From Chloroflexota bacterium (lineage in GTDB: Bacteria; Chloroflexota; Anaerolineae; UBA4142; SHND01), in NCBI GenBank assembly GCA_029778615.1, contig JAKOPZ010000316.1, positions 1-64,000 on the forward strand: DNA of 64,000 nucleotides, written 5' to 3'. Position numbers and translations under genes: made by a program. Every line of letters begins with the position of its first letter. The stretch's first letter is position 1. The notes beneath the pieces were generated by a model. It did no database searches. It saw only the letters and a list, made by a program, of their open reading frames with translations, and was not told where the DNA came from. Positions 34,299-43,472 of the stretch are shown here, one piece after another.

Positions 34299-36806
34299 TT
34301 ATTTGAACTCAAGTTCGCGAACGTGGATATGCACTTCGTCTGGGGGATGCAGCATTGTGATTTCAAGCCGCACGCGCCGCACCTGCGCGGGACCTTTGTC
34401 AAATTGCATATCGAGACGCGGGTCGGGCGGCAATTTCTCAAATGTTTGCTCGTACACCACAGGTTCGCCTTGAGGGTCATCGTACAACAAAACGCGCAAC
34501 ATGTATTCGCCGTTGGTGAGGTTCACACCCAAACCGGACATGGCGCGCGATTTGGGAAACTCGATGTCAAGGACGAGCGGATTGTCTTGCGCACCCCGCG
34601 CTAAAAATTCCTGATTGTGGTCAAACAAATCATTCACGCGTCCGGAATCAAAACGCGAATGTGAAATCTGAATTGTTTCACCGTCGAGGTCGAAATTTTC
34701 TTTGACCAACTGTTCGGCGGCGGGTGCGGGCGTCGGCACGGGTGATTGTGGTTGTGTCGCAACGTCATTGCGTGCAGTGCCGGGCGCAAAGAACGTAACA
34801 AAATTTCGGTCGGGCGTTTTGGATTTCACCAGACGCTGCACACCGTTGGGATATAATGCGCGCAACAGGGCAAGGTCAGGCGAATCTTCGGGGCGCAGCG
34901 CATACAATTTCGCGGCGGGGTCGGCTGCTTGTTGGCGCAGTGTGTCCTGATTCTGAACCAAATGGTCGTCCCAATTCATCTCGCCCAAATGAATCCCAAT
35001 CGCGCGATGGTCAACCCAATGCGGATACAACACAACGTAAATATGTTTTTTGTCGCCTTGCGTTTCGGCAAAGTTTCCCAACACGGCGGCAACTTCGGTG
35101 GTGTTCCATGCGGCGCGGCGATATTGGTCATCATACGCGATAAAATATAAATCGGAATTGATTTTGGCGCACCAGAGGAGCAAAGGAACCACCAAGACAA
35201 GTCCCAACCCGCGCGACCCCAACGCGCGAAATTGACGCTGCCAAAGCGTGAGCGGAAGCGCCGCCAAAATCATCACCAACGGAATCGCGCCGCCTGCGCG
35301 CACCACGCTCGGATTTTCCAATGGGAACGCCAACGCGAGGGTCGAAGGCAAGAGCAAAATAAAAATTCCGACAAATAAAATCAGATAGGTCAATTCGCGA
35401 TGGCGCAGCAGACGATACGCCGCGTACACCGCGCCAAGCGCCAAGAGTGCGCCGATGATGTAATCCACAATCGGATGATTTGGCAGTGTATTCACCCATA
35501 CTACATCCCCGGTGATATTAAACATTTGCAGCGCGCGCCAAACATTATCAACAAAAATCAAAATCGGATTGCCTTCGATGGGCGTTTCGGTCGAAGAGAG
35601 ACGCGTGAGCGCGCGATACCAGAAATTTTCCGGATGTTCGAGCGTGTAGCGAAAGAGCGGCAAGAAAACTAAAAACGTCGCGCCAAACATCAAGCCCGCG
35701 TTCATCAAAAAGTGTGACCACTGCGCGCGCAGTTCGCCGCGATGCGTGAACGCCCACAGCGCGAGCACAAAGAGCGTTAAAAGAATTTCCGCGCGAAACG
35801 GACTGTAACCGTTCAGCCCGAGCCCCATCATCAAGCCCGCGAGCAAAAAATCATTCCGCGTGCCGCGCCGCAGACCGCGCACGAGAAAAAACAACGCGTA
35901 CGCGACAAACAACGGCGCAAGGGGATAACGCAGTCCGACGCGCGCAATGCCGACGGACCATAAACTAACCGCCGTAAAAAACGCGGCGTACAAGCCCGTC
36001 TCGCTGTCGAACCATTCGCGCGCGAGCAAAAACACGCCGGGAATGGTCAGCAGTCCCGCTAACGCCGTCACAATTTTCAGCGCAATGTGGTCGAGCGGTG
36101 CAATGCCCAGCGCGACGACGGTGGCATTCGCGTAAAATTGCAAAGGTTCGCGTCCCGTATTGCGCTCAAAGAAGATGGAATGCTTGCCTTGCAAAATGTC
36201 GTACGTATCGTAAATTTTTTCTGCGTGGTCGCTGGTCATTTCGGCAGGAATCGCATCGAGCCGATAGAAATAAAAATACGCGCCGAGCAGCAGGATGCCG
36301 AGCAGCAACACATTCGCCCACGAAAAACGCGCGACGATTGCGTCCAAACTCGCCCACGCCGCGACCCGCGCGCGCGTACGATTCCAAATTTCCAAAAAAT
36401 TTCCATCCCAAAACGAAACGACAAAAAGAATTAAACTCGAAAGCCACGCGGTGGTGCCGAGCGGAGTAAACTCATTGTTCACGAGCGTCGCAAACGCAAT
36501 CACCGCAAACAACGCGGCGGGCAGCGCGAGCATTTGACGCGTCCGCGAACGTTCCGCCAATGGCTTGGGCGTTTCCTCTGCGCGCAGGGGCAGCGCGAGG
36601 GACGCGTCGCCGCGCAGCCAGCCCGCGACCAGCGCGATGAACGCGATTGCGTACAAGACCACGCCGTCGGTCCAGCGCTCGGTGTTGTAGATGGCGCGCT
36701 GTGCGTACAATGCCAACAGCAAGCCGAACGTTGTCAAGCCGAGATTCACCCACGCGCGGCGGTGCACCTCGACCAAACGGACTCGCACATTTACGATAGT
36801 GGACAT
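34299..36806 (-). CDS. GT39-like membrane glycosyltransferase with C-terminal soluble domain
   Basis: 835 residues: about twelve membrane segments and a first-loop acidic motif TSDHAEKIYD, then VFFERNTGREPLQFY, as in ArnT-like enzymes. The last 150 residues are a beta-rich soluble domain (LDGETIQISHSRFDSGRVNDLFD...VRRVRLEITML) resembling a carbohydrate-binding or discoidin-like module, which would be outside. This could anchor or recognise glycan. ATG at 36806, 15 nt after the methyltransferase stop. It is one of five GT-C type proteins in this operon-like array; substrates cannot be named. Confidence 0.78.
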   Translation of the reverse strand: MSTIVNVRVRLVEVHRRAWVNLGLTTFGLLLALYAQRAIYNTERWTDGVVLYAIAFIALVAGWLRGDASLALPLRAEETPKPLAERSRTRQMLALPAALFAVIAFATLVNNEFTPLGTTAWLSSLILFVVSFWDGNFLEIWNRTRARVAAWASLDAIVARFSWANVLLLGILLLGAYFYFYRLDAIPAEMTSDHAEKIYDTYDILQGKHSIFFERNTGREPLQFYANATVVALGIAPLDHIALKIVTALAGLLTIPGVFLLAREWFDSETGLYAAFFTAVSLWSVGIARVGLRYPLAPLFVAYALFFLVRGLRRGTRNDFLLAGLMMGLGLNGYSPFRAEILLTLFVLALWAFTHRGELRAQWSHFLMNAGLMFGATFLVFLPLFRYTLEHPENFWYRALTRLSSTETPIEGNPILIFVDNVWRALQMFNITGDVVWVNTLPNHPIVDYIIGALLALGAVYAAYRLLRHRELTYLILFVGIFILLLPSTLALAFPLENPSVVRAGGAIPLVMILAALPLTLWQRQFRALGSRGLGLVLVVPLLLWCAKINSDLYFIAYDDQYRRAAWNTTEVAAVLGNFAETQGDKKHIYVVLYPHWVDHRAIGIHLGEMNWDDHLVQNQDTLRQQAADPAAKLYALRPEDSPDLALLRALYPNGVQRLVKSKTPDRNFVTFFAPGTARNDVATQPQSPVPTPAPAAEQLVKENFDLDGETIQISHSRFDSGRVNDLFDHNQEFLARGAQDNPLVLDIEFPKSRAMSGLGVNLTNGEYMLRVLLYDDPQGEPVVYEQTFEKLPPDPRLDMQFDKGPAQVRRVRLEITMLHPPDEVHIHVRELEFK

Positions 36807-36821
36807 TTTTTTGTTGTGAGT

Positions 36822-37664
36822 TTAAGGTTTCCGCAGGACAAGCGCGTTAATCATGAATGAATTCTTTTCGTCCAAATTATCATTGAACTGGTCAATCCAA
36901 TTAAAGAGATTTAATCCGAGCCGCACCGGATTCAATGCGCTCGTCGGCGCTTGCTCCCCGCCAAAACGGTCCGCCGCTGCGCGCATGTTTTGCGGCAGCA
37001 TTCCTTTTTCAAATAATGGTTTACCGAGACCATAAACCAAATTGTGCGCGAACGGAAAACAGTAATGGAGAATCGGAAAAAACGCGCGAATTTCAAAACC
37101 CGCGCGCGTGACGAGCGCTTTGATTTCGTCGGGGTAATACAAACGCTCGTGATTCGCCCAAATTCCTGCAAACGTTCCGTTTTGAATGTGGGTGTGAAAA
37201 ACAGCTTCGAGCGTTTTATTGATAGGGTCCCACCAAAAGGGATAATTGTGATTCGGTACGGTGAGAAAAATCAAGCCGCCGGGTTTGAGCACGCGCTTTA
37301 ATTCCAACAAGCCGCCCCAGTCATCGGGTAAATGTTCCAGCACTTCGCTAAAAATAATCTTGTCGAAGGTCGCGTCAGCGAACGGTAACGGGTCAATAAA
37401 ACTCTGCGCGACGCTTGCACCGCGCGCGCGATTTTGCGCGAGAGCAATTTCGAGATGCTCAAAATCCAAATCCACACCGGTCAATTTGCACGGGGCGAGT
37501 TCGGTCACATATTTCATAAAAAAGCCGCGCCCACAGCCCGCATCCAACACGCGGTCCGTCGGTTGCAGATTCAACGCATCGAACATCAAACGAACGCGAC
37601 GTTTGAACGCCATGTCCGCTTCATTTTGTACAAGGCGCGCGAGCCGCGCTTGGTCAACACTCAC
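36822..37664 (-). CDS. Class I SAM-dependent methyltransferase
   Basis: 280 residues. Motif I DRVLDAGCGRGFFMKYV with Asp-Ala-Gly-Cys-Gly, then LTGVDLDFEHLEIA (motif II) and FDKIIFSEVLEHLPDDW (UbiE-like). The start is GTG at 37664, which overlaps the GT4 stop by four bases (GTGA). It probably methylates a sugar, lipid or small molecule in the glycan pathway. It is paralogous in fold, not in sequence, to the methyltransferases at 6793 and 58411. Convergent or regulatory features are absent. Confidence 0.82.
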   Translation of the reverse strand: MSVDQARLARLVQNEADMAFKRRVRLMFDALNLQPTDRVLDAGCGRGFFMKYVTELAPCKLTGVDLDFEHLEIALAQNRARGASVAQSFIDPLPFADATFDKIIFSEVLEHLPDDWGGLLELKRVLKPGGLIFLTVPNHNYPFWWDPINKTLEAVFHTHIQNGTFAGIWANHERLYYPDEIKALVTRAGFEIRAFFPILHYCFPFAHNLVYGLGKPLFEKGMLPQNMRAAADRFGGEQAPTSALNPVRLGLNLFNWIDQFNDNLDEKNSFMINALVLRKP

Positions 37665-38803
37665 GATTGATTCACCAACGATGCAAACAATGCTTCGTAC
37701 TCGTCCAACGTTTTCTCGGTATCGAATACGGCGCGAATTTCCGCGCGCGGTTTCACATACGCGTCGCGGTGGTTCAAGACCTCGACCAATCCGTCAGCGA
37801 GCGCGCGCGGGTCGCGCGGCGTCACCAATTTGCCCATTCCCGTCACGCGCACCACTTGCCGCGCGCCGGGGATGTTTGTGGATACAAGCGGCGTTCCCGA
37901 CAAGAGCGCTTCGATTTGCACACTCGGAAAACAATCGGTGCGGCTGGGCAGTGCAAAGACATCGCACATGGCATAAAAATTCGCGAGCTGCTGCGGGTCC
38001 CGAATCAAGCCGAGTGTGACAATGCTTTCGCGCTCCTGGTCAACCAAATGTTTCCACTTGTCAAAAAAGTGTTCGTACACAACATTGATTTCGCCCGCAT
38101 ACACAAATTTCACATTGGGAATTTGCGCGCGCACCAGCGGAATCGCTTGCAGCAAATAATCAAAGCCCTTTTCTTCAACAAAACGTCCGGCAAAACCGAC
38201 CAACTTGTTTTGCGTCAACCCCAACTCCGCGCGCCAGCTTGCGACAGCTTGCAAATTCGGTTCGGGAATTTCGACAGGCGGATAAATACATTCGACTTTG
38301 GAGCGAAACGGAGAAAGGAATTTGCTATTGTCGGCATAATCGCACGAGTGAACGGTAATGCGTGCCGCTTCGCGTTCGCCCTGCATCATCAATGCTGTTG
38401 TTACGCGTTCGATGAATTGGTCACGCGGATTATTTGGCATCACCAAATCGCCATGATGAGTGATGACCGTTGGTTTATGATGAAGCAAGCCGATGCGCGT
38501 GACGAGATTCGTTTCCAGCATCGGCGTGTGCACTTGGAGTACATCGTGCTCTTGGGCGAGCCGATTCAGCGCGCCGACAAAACCCGGCATGAGCACGCCG
38601 CGACTCAGATGCGTCAACACAGGCAAGCGCACAATGCGAACGCCATGATAGCTTTCCTCGCGTTTCAACTCGGGCTCAAATTGTGAAGTGAGAACGGTGA
38701 TGTGATGTCCGCGCTGCGCCAGCCCTTCCGCCAAGCGTTTCGCATACGCCGTCAACCCAGTCCAATGCGGATAATAATAAGTGAGGGTGACTAGAATGTT
38801 CAA
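37661..38803 (-). CDS. GT4-family glycosyltransferase
   Basis: 380-residue GT-B enzyme. N-terminal acceptor domain starts YYPHWTGLTAYAKRLAEGL; the donor-binding half has VGFAGRFVEEKGFDYLLQAI and FALPSRTDCFPSVQIEALLSGTPLV, the E-x7-E signature of retaining GT4 enzymes. It acts in the cytoplasm, transferring a sugar from a nucleotide donor, likely to a lipid carrier that the GT-C proteins later use. The start is TTG at 38803 with GGAG seven bases upstream. The stop overlaps the methyltransferase start. It lies 19 nt downstream of the flippase-like gene. Confidence 0.88.
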   Translation of the reverse strand: MNILVTLTYYYPHWTGLTAYAKRLAEGLAQRGHHITVLTSQFEPELKREESYHGVRIVRLPVLTHLSRGVLMPGFVGALNRLAQEHDVLQVHTPMLETNLVTRIGLLHHKPTVITHHGDLVMPNNPRDQFIERVTTALMMQGEREAARITVHSCDYADNSKFLSPFRSKVECIYPPVEIPEPNLQAVASWRAELGLTQNKLVGFAGRFVEEKGFDYLLQAIPLVRAQIPNVKFVYAGEINVVYEHFFDKWKHLVDQERESIVTLGLIRDPQQLANFYAMCDVFALPSRTDCFPSVQIEALLSGTPLVSTNIPGARQVVRVTGMGKLVTPRDPRALADGLVEVLNHRDAYVKPRAEIRAVFDTEKTLDEYEALFASLVNQS

Positions 38804-38822
38804 GCTATACTCCGCCAGAGCG

Positions 38823-39818
38823 TTATGCTGACGCGCGATTCTGCGCGCTCAAGTCTTGAATTTTCGCCAAATCAAATCCTTCGCGCCACGCCGAACCGAT
38901 GCCGAGCAGCATCAACATGATGTAGGTGATGCCGTGCAGCACGAACGCGTACGCCAACGCTTGATTTGGGTCCACGCCGTACAATTTCAACACGCTCACC
39001 GCAATCAAGTGGAACACGCCCAACTGACCCGGCGAAGGCGCGACCGTGACCGCCAATGCCGCCGCGACTTGAATTAACACACCTGCCGCAAAGGGCAAAT
39101 GAATGTCCAATGAAAACATGGTGAGCCACGCCAACAGCGACGCGACGAGCCACACTTCGAGTGACCAAAAACTTGCAAGGAACAAAGGGCGCGGCGCGCG
39201 AATAACGGCAAACCCATCAATCAAATTTTCAACAAAACGCCACAACCCCTCGCGATTCAAAAATTTGAACGGCGACGCGAGTTTCCGCAAAAATGCCACG
39301 CCGCGTTCGCGCTGGAGCGAAATTATCCCGAGCGCAATGAGAAGCGCAATGCCAACACCGCCCAAAATCACTCCACTGCTGACCCATTCGGGCGGCATGT
39401 TGGGAATAAACGGCAGGAGCGCCAGCAACAATACGACAACGGTCAGACCGTCCAACGCGCGTTCGACGACGACAGTGGAAAGCGCGCGCGCCACCGGAAT
39501 TTTTTCAATCGTTCCCAGCAGATACGCGCGCGCGAAATCGCCGAGCCGCGCGGGCGTAATGTTGCTTAGAAAATAGCCGACGTTCAACGCCGCAAAGACT
39601 TGCAGCCAACGCGGTTTGAACGGTTCGAACAAGACTTGCCAACGAAATGCGCGCCCGATATAACTGACCAAAAATGTCACAAGCAAAACCGGCAGCCAAA
39701 GCCAATTGAATTTACCAAACGATTCCGCCAGCTTGTCCAATTGAATGCCTTGAAAAGCCAACGCAAGCGAAATAACCGTAATGACCAGACCGACCCAAAA
39801 GCGTTTTGATTTTAACAA
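38823..39818 (-). CDS. Flippase-like membrane protein (LPG_synthase_TM), second copy
   Basis: 331 residues, about eight membrane segments. Hallmarks: SYIGRAFRWQVLF, NITPARLGDFARAYLLG, VVVERALDGLTVVVLL, and VAPSPGQLGVFHLIAV, in the same order as the paralogue at 17482-18498. Probably the first gene of the glycan operon: TTG start at 39818 preceded by a GGAGGGGG stretch, and a TATAAT (39922-39927 on this strand) lies about 105 nt upstream. It may move a lipid-linked intermediate. The 279 bp up to glnA contain only these two promoter regions (glnA: TATAAT 40019-40024, GAGGAG before the ATG). Confidence 0.82.
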   Translation of the reverse strand: MLKSKRFWVGLVITVISLALAFQGIQLDKLAESFGKFNWLWLPVLLVTFLVSYIGRAFRWQVLFEPFKPRWLQVFAALNVGYFLSNITPARLGDFARAYLLGTIEKIPVARALSTVVVERALDGLTVVVLLLALLPFIPNMPPEWVSSGVILGGVGIALLIALGIISLQRERGVAFLRKLASPFKFLNREGLWRFVENLIDGFAVIRAPRPLFLASFWSLEVWLVASLLAWLTMFSLDIHLPFAAGVLIQVAAALAVTVAPSPGQLGVFHLIAVSVLKLYGVDPNQALAYAFVLHGITYIMLMLLGIGSAWREGFDLAKIQDLSAQNRASA

Positions 39819-40097
39819 TGTGTAACCATCCCCCTCCGCGAACCGGCTCGGATGCGCGCGTCATGTTCCCTGTTTCCAAGATGCCTGCCACTTGGATGGG
39901 CGACATCCGCGCAACGTCGCCATTATAATAGCGATGGCGTCAAGGAAAAAACTCGCGCGCCGCATATAAAAATCCATCGCACGCGGGCCCGCTGATTTCT
40001 TTTTTTGCCAGCTCTGCATATAATTGCACTGCCCCACCGCGATGTGAAAACTTTTTGCGCGTCGACGCAGACCCGCCCACATTGAGGAGTTTTCCAC

Positions 40098-41534
40098 ATG
40101 TCCAGCACTGAACTGCGCGATTTCCTCGAAATCCCGTACGCGCAACTCGAGGAAATGAATACTGCCGCCAAAGCGCAGCGCCTTGAACGCGTTCCTGCCG
40201 ATGTCGTCGCCGAGGAACGCATGAAATACCTCACAGACGAAACGCGCATCAAAGCCGTTACCGTTTGTTTCACCGACCTCGAAGGTCGCCTCCACATGCT
40301 CGATTACGACAAAAAGTTTTTGTTGAAATCGGCAGACAATCTCACGTTCGACGGTTCGTCCGTGCGCGGCTTTTCGCGTCAAGCCGAATCGGACCTCCGG
40401 CTCGGCATTGATTGGCACGCGTTCTATTGGCTCCCCGCCGACATTTTTGGTCCCGGCAAAGTATTGGTCTTTGGGGATGTCTTGGAACGCGATGGTTCGC
40501 CCTATTCGGCGGACATGCGCGCGATGCTGAAACAATTTTCGCAAGCGTTGTATGAAAAAGACGGCACCTCATGCAATGCCGCAAATGAAATTGAAGGATT
40601 CATTTTCAAAGGGCGCGATGCCGAACGCCGTTACTATGAAACGGGACAATTCGAGTTTGTAAGCACGGGCGGGTATTACCATTCGCTCCCCGGCGACCCC
40701 CTGCGCCTCTTTATTGACACCGCCGCCGAAGTGCAGCGCGCGATGGGTTTCGCCAACGAAAAAGACCATCCCGAAGTCGCGCCGGCACAATTTGAAATGA
40801 ATTACGGGCACACCGAAGCGTCCATCGCCGCCGACCAGGTGCAATTGTACAAATTGATTTGCCGCCAAGTGGCGAGTCGCTTTGACATGAGCGCGTCATT
40901 TTTGCCCAAACCCGTAACGGGCGTGAACGGAAACGGCATGCACACCAATCTTTCCGTTTCGCGCAAAGGCAAAAATTTGTTTTGGGACGCGAACGGCGAA
41001 GAGAACCTCTCGAAATTCGCGTGGAACTTTGTAGACCGCATTCTCACCAGCGGCGAACAAATTTGTCTCGTGCTGAATTCGAGCGTCAATTCCTATCGCC
41101 GTCTCGACCCGCACTTTGAAGCGCCGAACCAAATCAAAGTGTCGCCGATTGACCGCGGCGCAATGATTCGCATTCCGTTGGCGAACGAAAAATCCGCGCG
41201 CATCGAAGTCCGTTCCATCGCGCCCGACGCGAATCCATACATGGCAATTTATGCGATTCTCAAAACGGGACTCGAGGGTCCGCTCGCGAAAAATGCCGGT
41301 GAATTGCGCAGCCAGAAACGGTATCTTTCGGATAATATCTATGACGCCATCGCGCATTTCAAAGAAAGCAAATTCTTGCGCAGCGCATTGGGCGACCAAG
41401 TGTGCGAAAAATTTGCCGAATTGAAGCTCGCTTCCGCCGAACGCTGTCCCAAAGCATTGGGCACGCGCATCAAACGCGCCGAAGTGATGTTCCATCACGA
41501 AGTCCAGAATCAATATCTGTGGAGCCAATTCTAA
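40098..41534 (+). CDS. glnA: Glutamine synthetase
   Basis: 478 residues. Makes glutamine from glutamate, ammonia and ATP. The beta-grasp N-terminal domain carries FDGSSVRGF (normally DGSSIxGF); the catalytic domain carries EFEFVSTGG-like strands, APAQFEMNYGH with metal-binding Glu, and VNGNGMHTNLSVS (consensus NGSGMHxHxS, with two changes). SIAPDANPYMAIYAIL replaces the usual RxPDxxANPYL. The adenylylation Tyr site is not obvious. It looks like a diverged GlnA-type (glutamate-ammonia ligase family), so a related gamma-glutamyl ligase activity is possible. ATG with GAGGAG 8 nt upstream; a strong terminator follows. Confidence 0.85.
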   Translation: MSSTELRDFLEIPYAQLEEMNTAAKAQRLERVPADVVAEERMKYLTDETRIKAVTVCFTDLEGRLHMLDYDKKFLLKSADNLTFDGSSVRGFSRQAESDLRLGIDWHAFYWLPADIFGPGKVLVFGDVLERDGSPYSADMRAMLKQFSQALYEKDGTSCNAANEIEGFIFKGRDAERRYYETGQFEFVSTGGYYHSLPGDPLRLFIDTAAEVQRAMGFANEKDHPEVAPAQFEMNYGHTEASIAADQVQLYKLICRQVASRFDMSASFLPKPVTGVNGNGMHTNLSVSRKGKNLFWDANGEENLSKFAWNFVDRILTSGEQICLVLNSSVNSYRRLDPHFEAPNQIKVSPIDRGAMIRIPLANEKSARIEVRSIAPDANPYMAIYAILKTGLEGPLAKNAGELRSQKRYLSDNIYDAIAHFKESKFLRSALGDQVCEKFAELKLASAERCPKALGTRIKRAEVMFHHEVQNQYLWSQF

Positions 41535-41540
41535 ATCCAA

Positions 41541-41580
41541 AAAACCTTCGAGGTTTTGCAAAACCTCGAAGGTTTTTTTT
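41541..41580 (+). terminator. Strong rho-independent terminator after glnA
   Basis: Nearly perfect 17-bp arms (AAAACCTTCGAGGTTTT and its complement) around GC, ending in eight T. The minus strand also ends in T, so it may stop transcription both ways. Confidence 0.9.
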
Positions 41581-41584
41581 GTCC

Positions 41585-41611
41585 TGTCGAAAAATCAATT
41601 TCTCCTTCGTC
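41585..41611 (+). promoter_or_regulatory. Promoter matching the ECF42 motif
   Basis: TGTCGA at 41585-41590, 17-bp spacer, CGTC at 41608-41611, upstream of the DGPF gene. As I recall, ECF42 sigma factors use TGTCGA in the -35 and CG(A/T)C in the -10 region. The sigma gene lies just downstream, so the pair probably forms a self-contained regulon. Confidence 0.55.
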
Positions 41612-41672
41612 GTATTCTTGAATGGGAAAAATTCTCAAACCCTTTCTGAATCAAACCAAAGGAGCAGCCCGA

Positions 41673-42035
41673 ATGAAATACGCGATTTTGATTTACAGCC
41701 AAGAGGTCCCTGCCGAACAGGTCTCGCCGGAAGAATGGGGACAGGTCATGGCAGAATACAACGCCTACACCAAATTGCTCAACGATGCAGGCGTCAACAC
41801 CGATGGCGGCGAAGCGCTGCACGAGACCAATACCGCAAAATCGGTGCGCGTGCGTGATGGAAAAATCCAGGTCACCGATGGACCTTTTGCGGAAACCAAA
41901 GAAGCGCTGGGGGGGTTCTACATCCTTGACTGCAAGGATATGGACCAAGCCGTCGCGTACGGAGCAAAATGTCCGGGCGCCAAAACCGGCACCATCGAAG
42001 TGCGTCCCGTGATTGATTTCAGCCAAATGCCATAA
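41673..42035 (+). CDS. YciI/DGPF-family protein
   Basis: 120-residue protein of the YCII-related DGPF family. KYAILIYSQE opens the ferredoxin-like fold; VTDGPFAETKEALGGFYILDC is the name-giving DGPF motif. Such proteins are the usual partners of ECF42 sigma factors; their biochemical role is unclear. The ATG at 41673 has AAAGGAG 8 nt before it; the open frame back to 41622 (MGKILKPF) lacks a site. A stem (AAGGGCGGCG / CGTCGCCCTT, 42080-42109) follows and overlaps the -35 of the next gene. Confidence 0.9.
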   Translation: MKYAILIYSQEVPAEQVSPEEWGQVMAEYNAYTKLLNDAGVNTDGGEALHETNTAKSVRVRDGKIQVTDGPFAETKEALGGFYILDCKDMDQAVAYGAKCPGAKTGTIEVRPVIDFSQMP

Positions 42036-42090
42036 CACACGGCCCAATAAATTCTCATGCCTGCGTACGATTAAATAGCAAGGGCGGCGT

Positions 42091-42119
42091 TTGAAAAAGC
42101 GTCGCCCTTGTGTTATCTT
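42091..42119 (+). promoter_or_regulatory. Leaderless promoter of the sigma factor gene
   Basis: TTGAAA (42091-42096), 17-bp spacer, TATCTT (42114-42119), then 6 nt to the ATG at 42126. Same layout as before the kinase gene, so the transcript probably begins at the start codon. Confidence 0.6.
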
Positions 42120-42125
42120 GCGCGC

Positions 42126-43388
42126 ATGAGCGAAATCGCGCGCGCCGTCGAACAAACCTTTCGCGCCGAGCACGGCAAAGTCGTCGGCGCGCTCGTGTCA
42201 CAACTTGGCGACCTCGCCTTGGCGGAAGATGTTTTACAGGACGCGTTGGTTACGGCGTTGGAAACATGGACGCGCGATGGCATACCAAAAAATCCCGCCG
42301 CATGGATGACCACGGTCGCGCGCCGCAAAGCGATTGACCGTTTGCGTCGCGACAAGACATTTTCGGAAAAGCAGCAAGAGTTGCAATTTCGAGCCGAACT
42401 CGAACAACCGAACGAAATTGATTTTGACGAGCGCCCCATTCCTGACGAACGCTTGAAATTGATGTTCACGTGCTGCCATCCCGCGCTCGCGCTCGACGCG
42501 CAGATTGCGCTCACGCTTCGCACGCTCGGCAGTCTCGCGACCAACGAAATCGCGCGCGCGTTTCTGGTCCCTGTGCCGACAATGAATCAGCGGATTACGC
42601 GCGCGAAAAACAAAATCAAACAGGCGCGCATTCCTTTCGAAATTCCGCGTGCGGACCGGATTTCCGAACGCCTTGACGCGGTCCTGCATGTCCTCTACCT
42701 GATTTTTAACGAAGGATATTCTGCCACCGCAGGCGAGGATTTGATTCGTCACGATTTGTGTGCCGAAGCGATTCGTCTCACCGAGATTTTGGTCGAACTG
42801 ATTGACCAAGAACCAAGTTTGACGCCCCATGCCGAAGCGTTGGGTCTGCTCGCGCTCATGCTCTTGCACGACGCGCGCCGCGCGGCGCGCACCGATGCCA
42901 AAAACGAAATCGTCTTGTTGCAAGACCAAGACCGTTCACTGTGGGAGCAGGCGGAAATTCAAAAAGGCATTGCGTTGTTGGAACGCGCGCTCGCGCTTGC
43001 ATCGCCGGGTCCATATCAAATTCAAGCTGCCATCAGCGCGCTGCACGCGCAAGCGCCAAGTTTTGCCGAGACGGATTGGACACAAATCGCGGTCTTGTAT
43101 GGACAACTCGCATTAATGCAGGAAACGCCGGTGGTGACTTTGAATTACGCGGTGGCGCTCGGCATGGCGCGCGGTCCGCTCATCGGCTTGATGGTCATGG
43201 AAAATTTGCAGTTGGGCGCGCAGTTGCAAGATTACCATTTGTACCACGCCGCGCGTGCGGATTTACTGCGCCGCGCCGGAAAATTGGACGCTGCGCGCGC
43301 GGCGTACGAACGCGCGTTGAACCTCGCCCAAACACGCGCGGAGCGCGCTTTCCTCCTACGGCGAATTCAAGAATTGGGCGCGGGCTAA
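42126..43388 (+). CDS. ECF42-group RNA polymerase sigma factor with C-terminal TPR extension
   Basis: 420 residues. Region 2 (AEDVLQDALVTALETWTRDGIPKNPAAWMTTVARRKAIDRLRRD) and region 4 (ALTLRTLGSLATNEIARAFLVPVPTMNQRITRAKNKIK) make an ECF sigma factor. The rest, about 230 residues (DUF6596), has helical pairs ending in ARAAYERALNLAQTRAERAFLLRRIQELG, TPR-like, as typical for ECF42. The partner DGPF gene lies directly upstream and has a matching promoter. No anti-sigma factor is near; control is thought to lie in the extension. ATG at 42126 follows directly on the promoter. Confidence 0.9.
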   Translation: MSEIARAVEQTFRAEHGKVVGALVSQLGDLALAEDVLQDALVTALETWTRDGIPKNPAAWMTTVARRKAIDRLRRDKTFSEKQQELQFRAELEQPNEIDFDERPIPDERLKLMFTCCHPALALDAQIALTLRTLGSLATNEIARAFLVPVPTMNQRITRAKNKIKQARIPFEIPRADRISERLDAVLHVLYLIFNEGYSATAGEDLIRHDLCAEAIRLTEILVELIDQEPSLTPHAEALGLLALMLLHDARRAARTDAKNEIVLLQDQDRSLWEQAEIQKGIALLERALALASPGPYQIQAAISALHAQAPSFAETDWTQIAVLYGQLALMQETPVVTLNYAVALGMARGPLIGLMVMENLQLGAQLQDYHLYHAARADLLRRAGKLDAARAAYERALNLAQTRAERAFLLRRIQELGAG

Positions 43389-43420
43389 CTTGATGCCTTG
43401 GCAACTTGCGTATAATCCAT

Positions 43421-43450
43421 GCGCGGACTCGGATGTCCGCGCATTTTTTT
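43421..43450 (+). terminator. Rho-independent terminator (sigma gene end or leader attenuator)
   Basis: GCGCGGAC / GTCCGCGC, 6-nt loop, then A and seven T. A perfect TATAAT (43411-43416) ends only 4 nt before it and the next ATG is at 43473, so it might act in the leader of the next gene. Confidence 0.8.
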
Positions 43451-43472
43451 ATTTCACTGAACCGAGACGAAA

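Noticed and set aside
34299-37664. Possible frameshift in the GT array
   Set aside because: All frames are continuous with plausible starts and stops and small overlaps; no sign of error.
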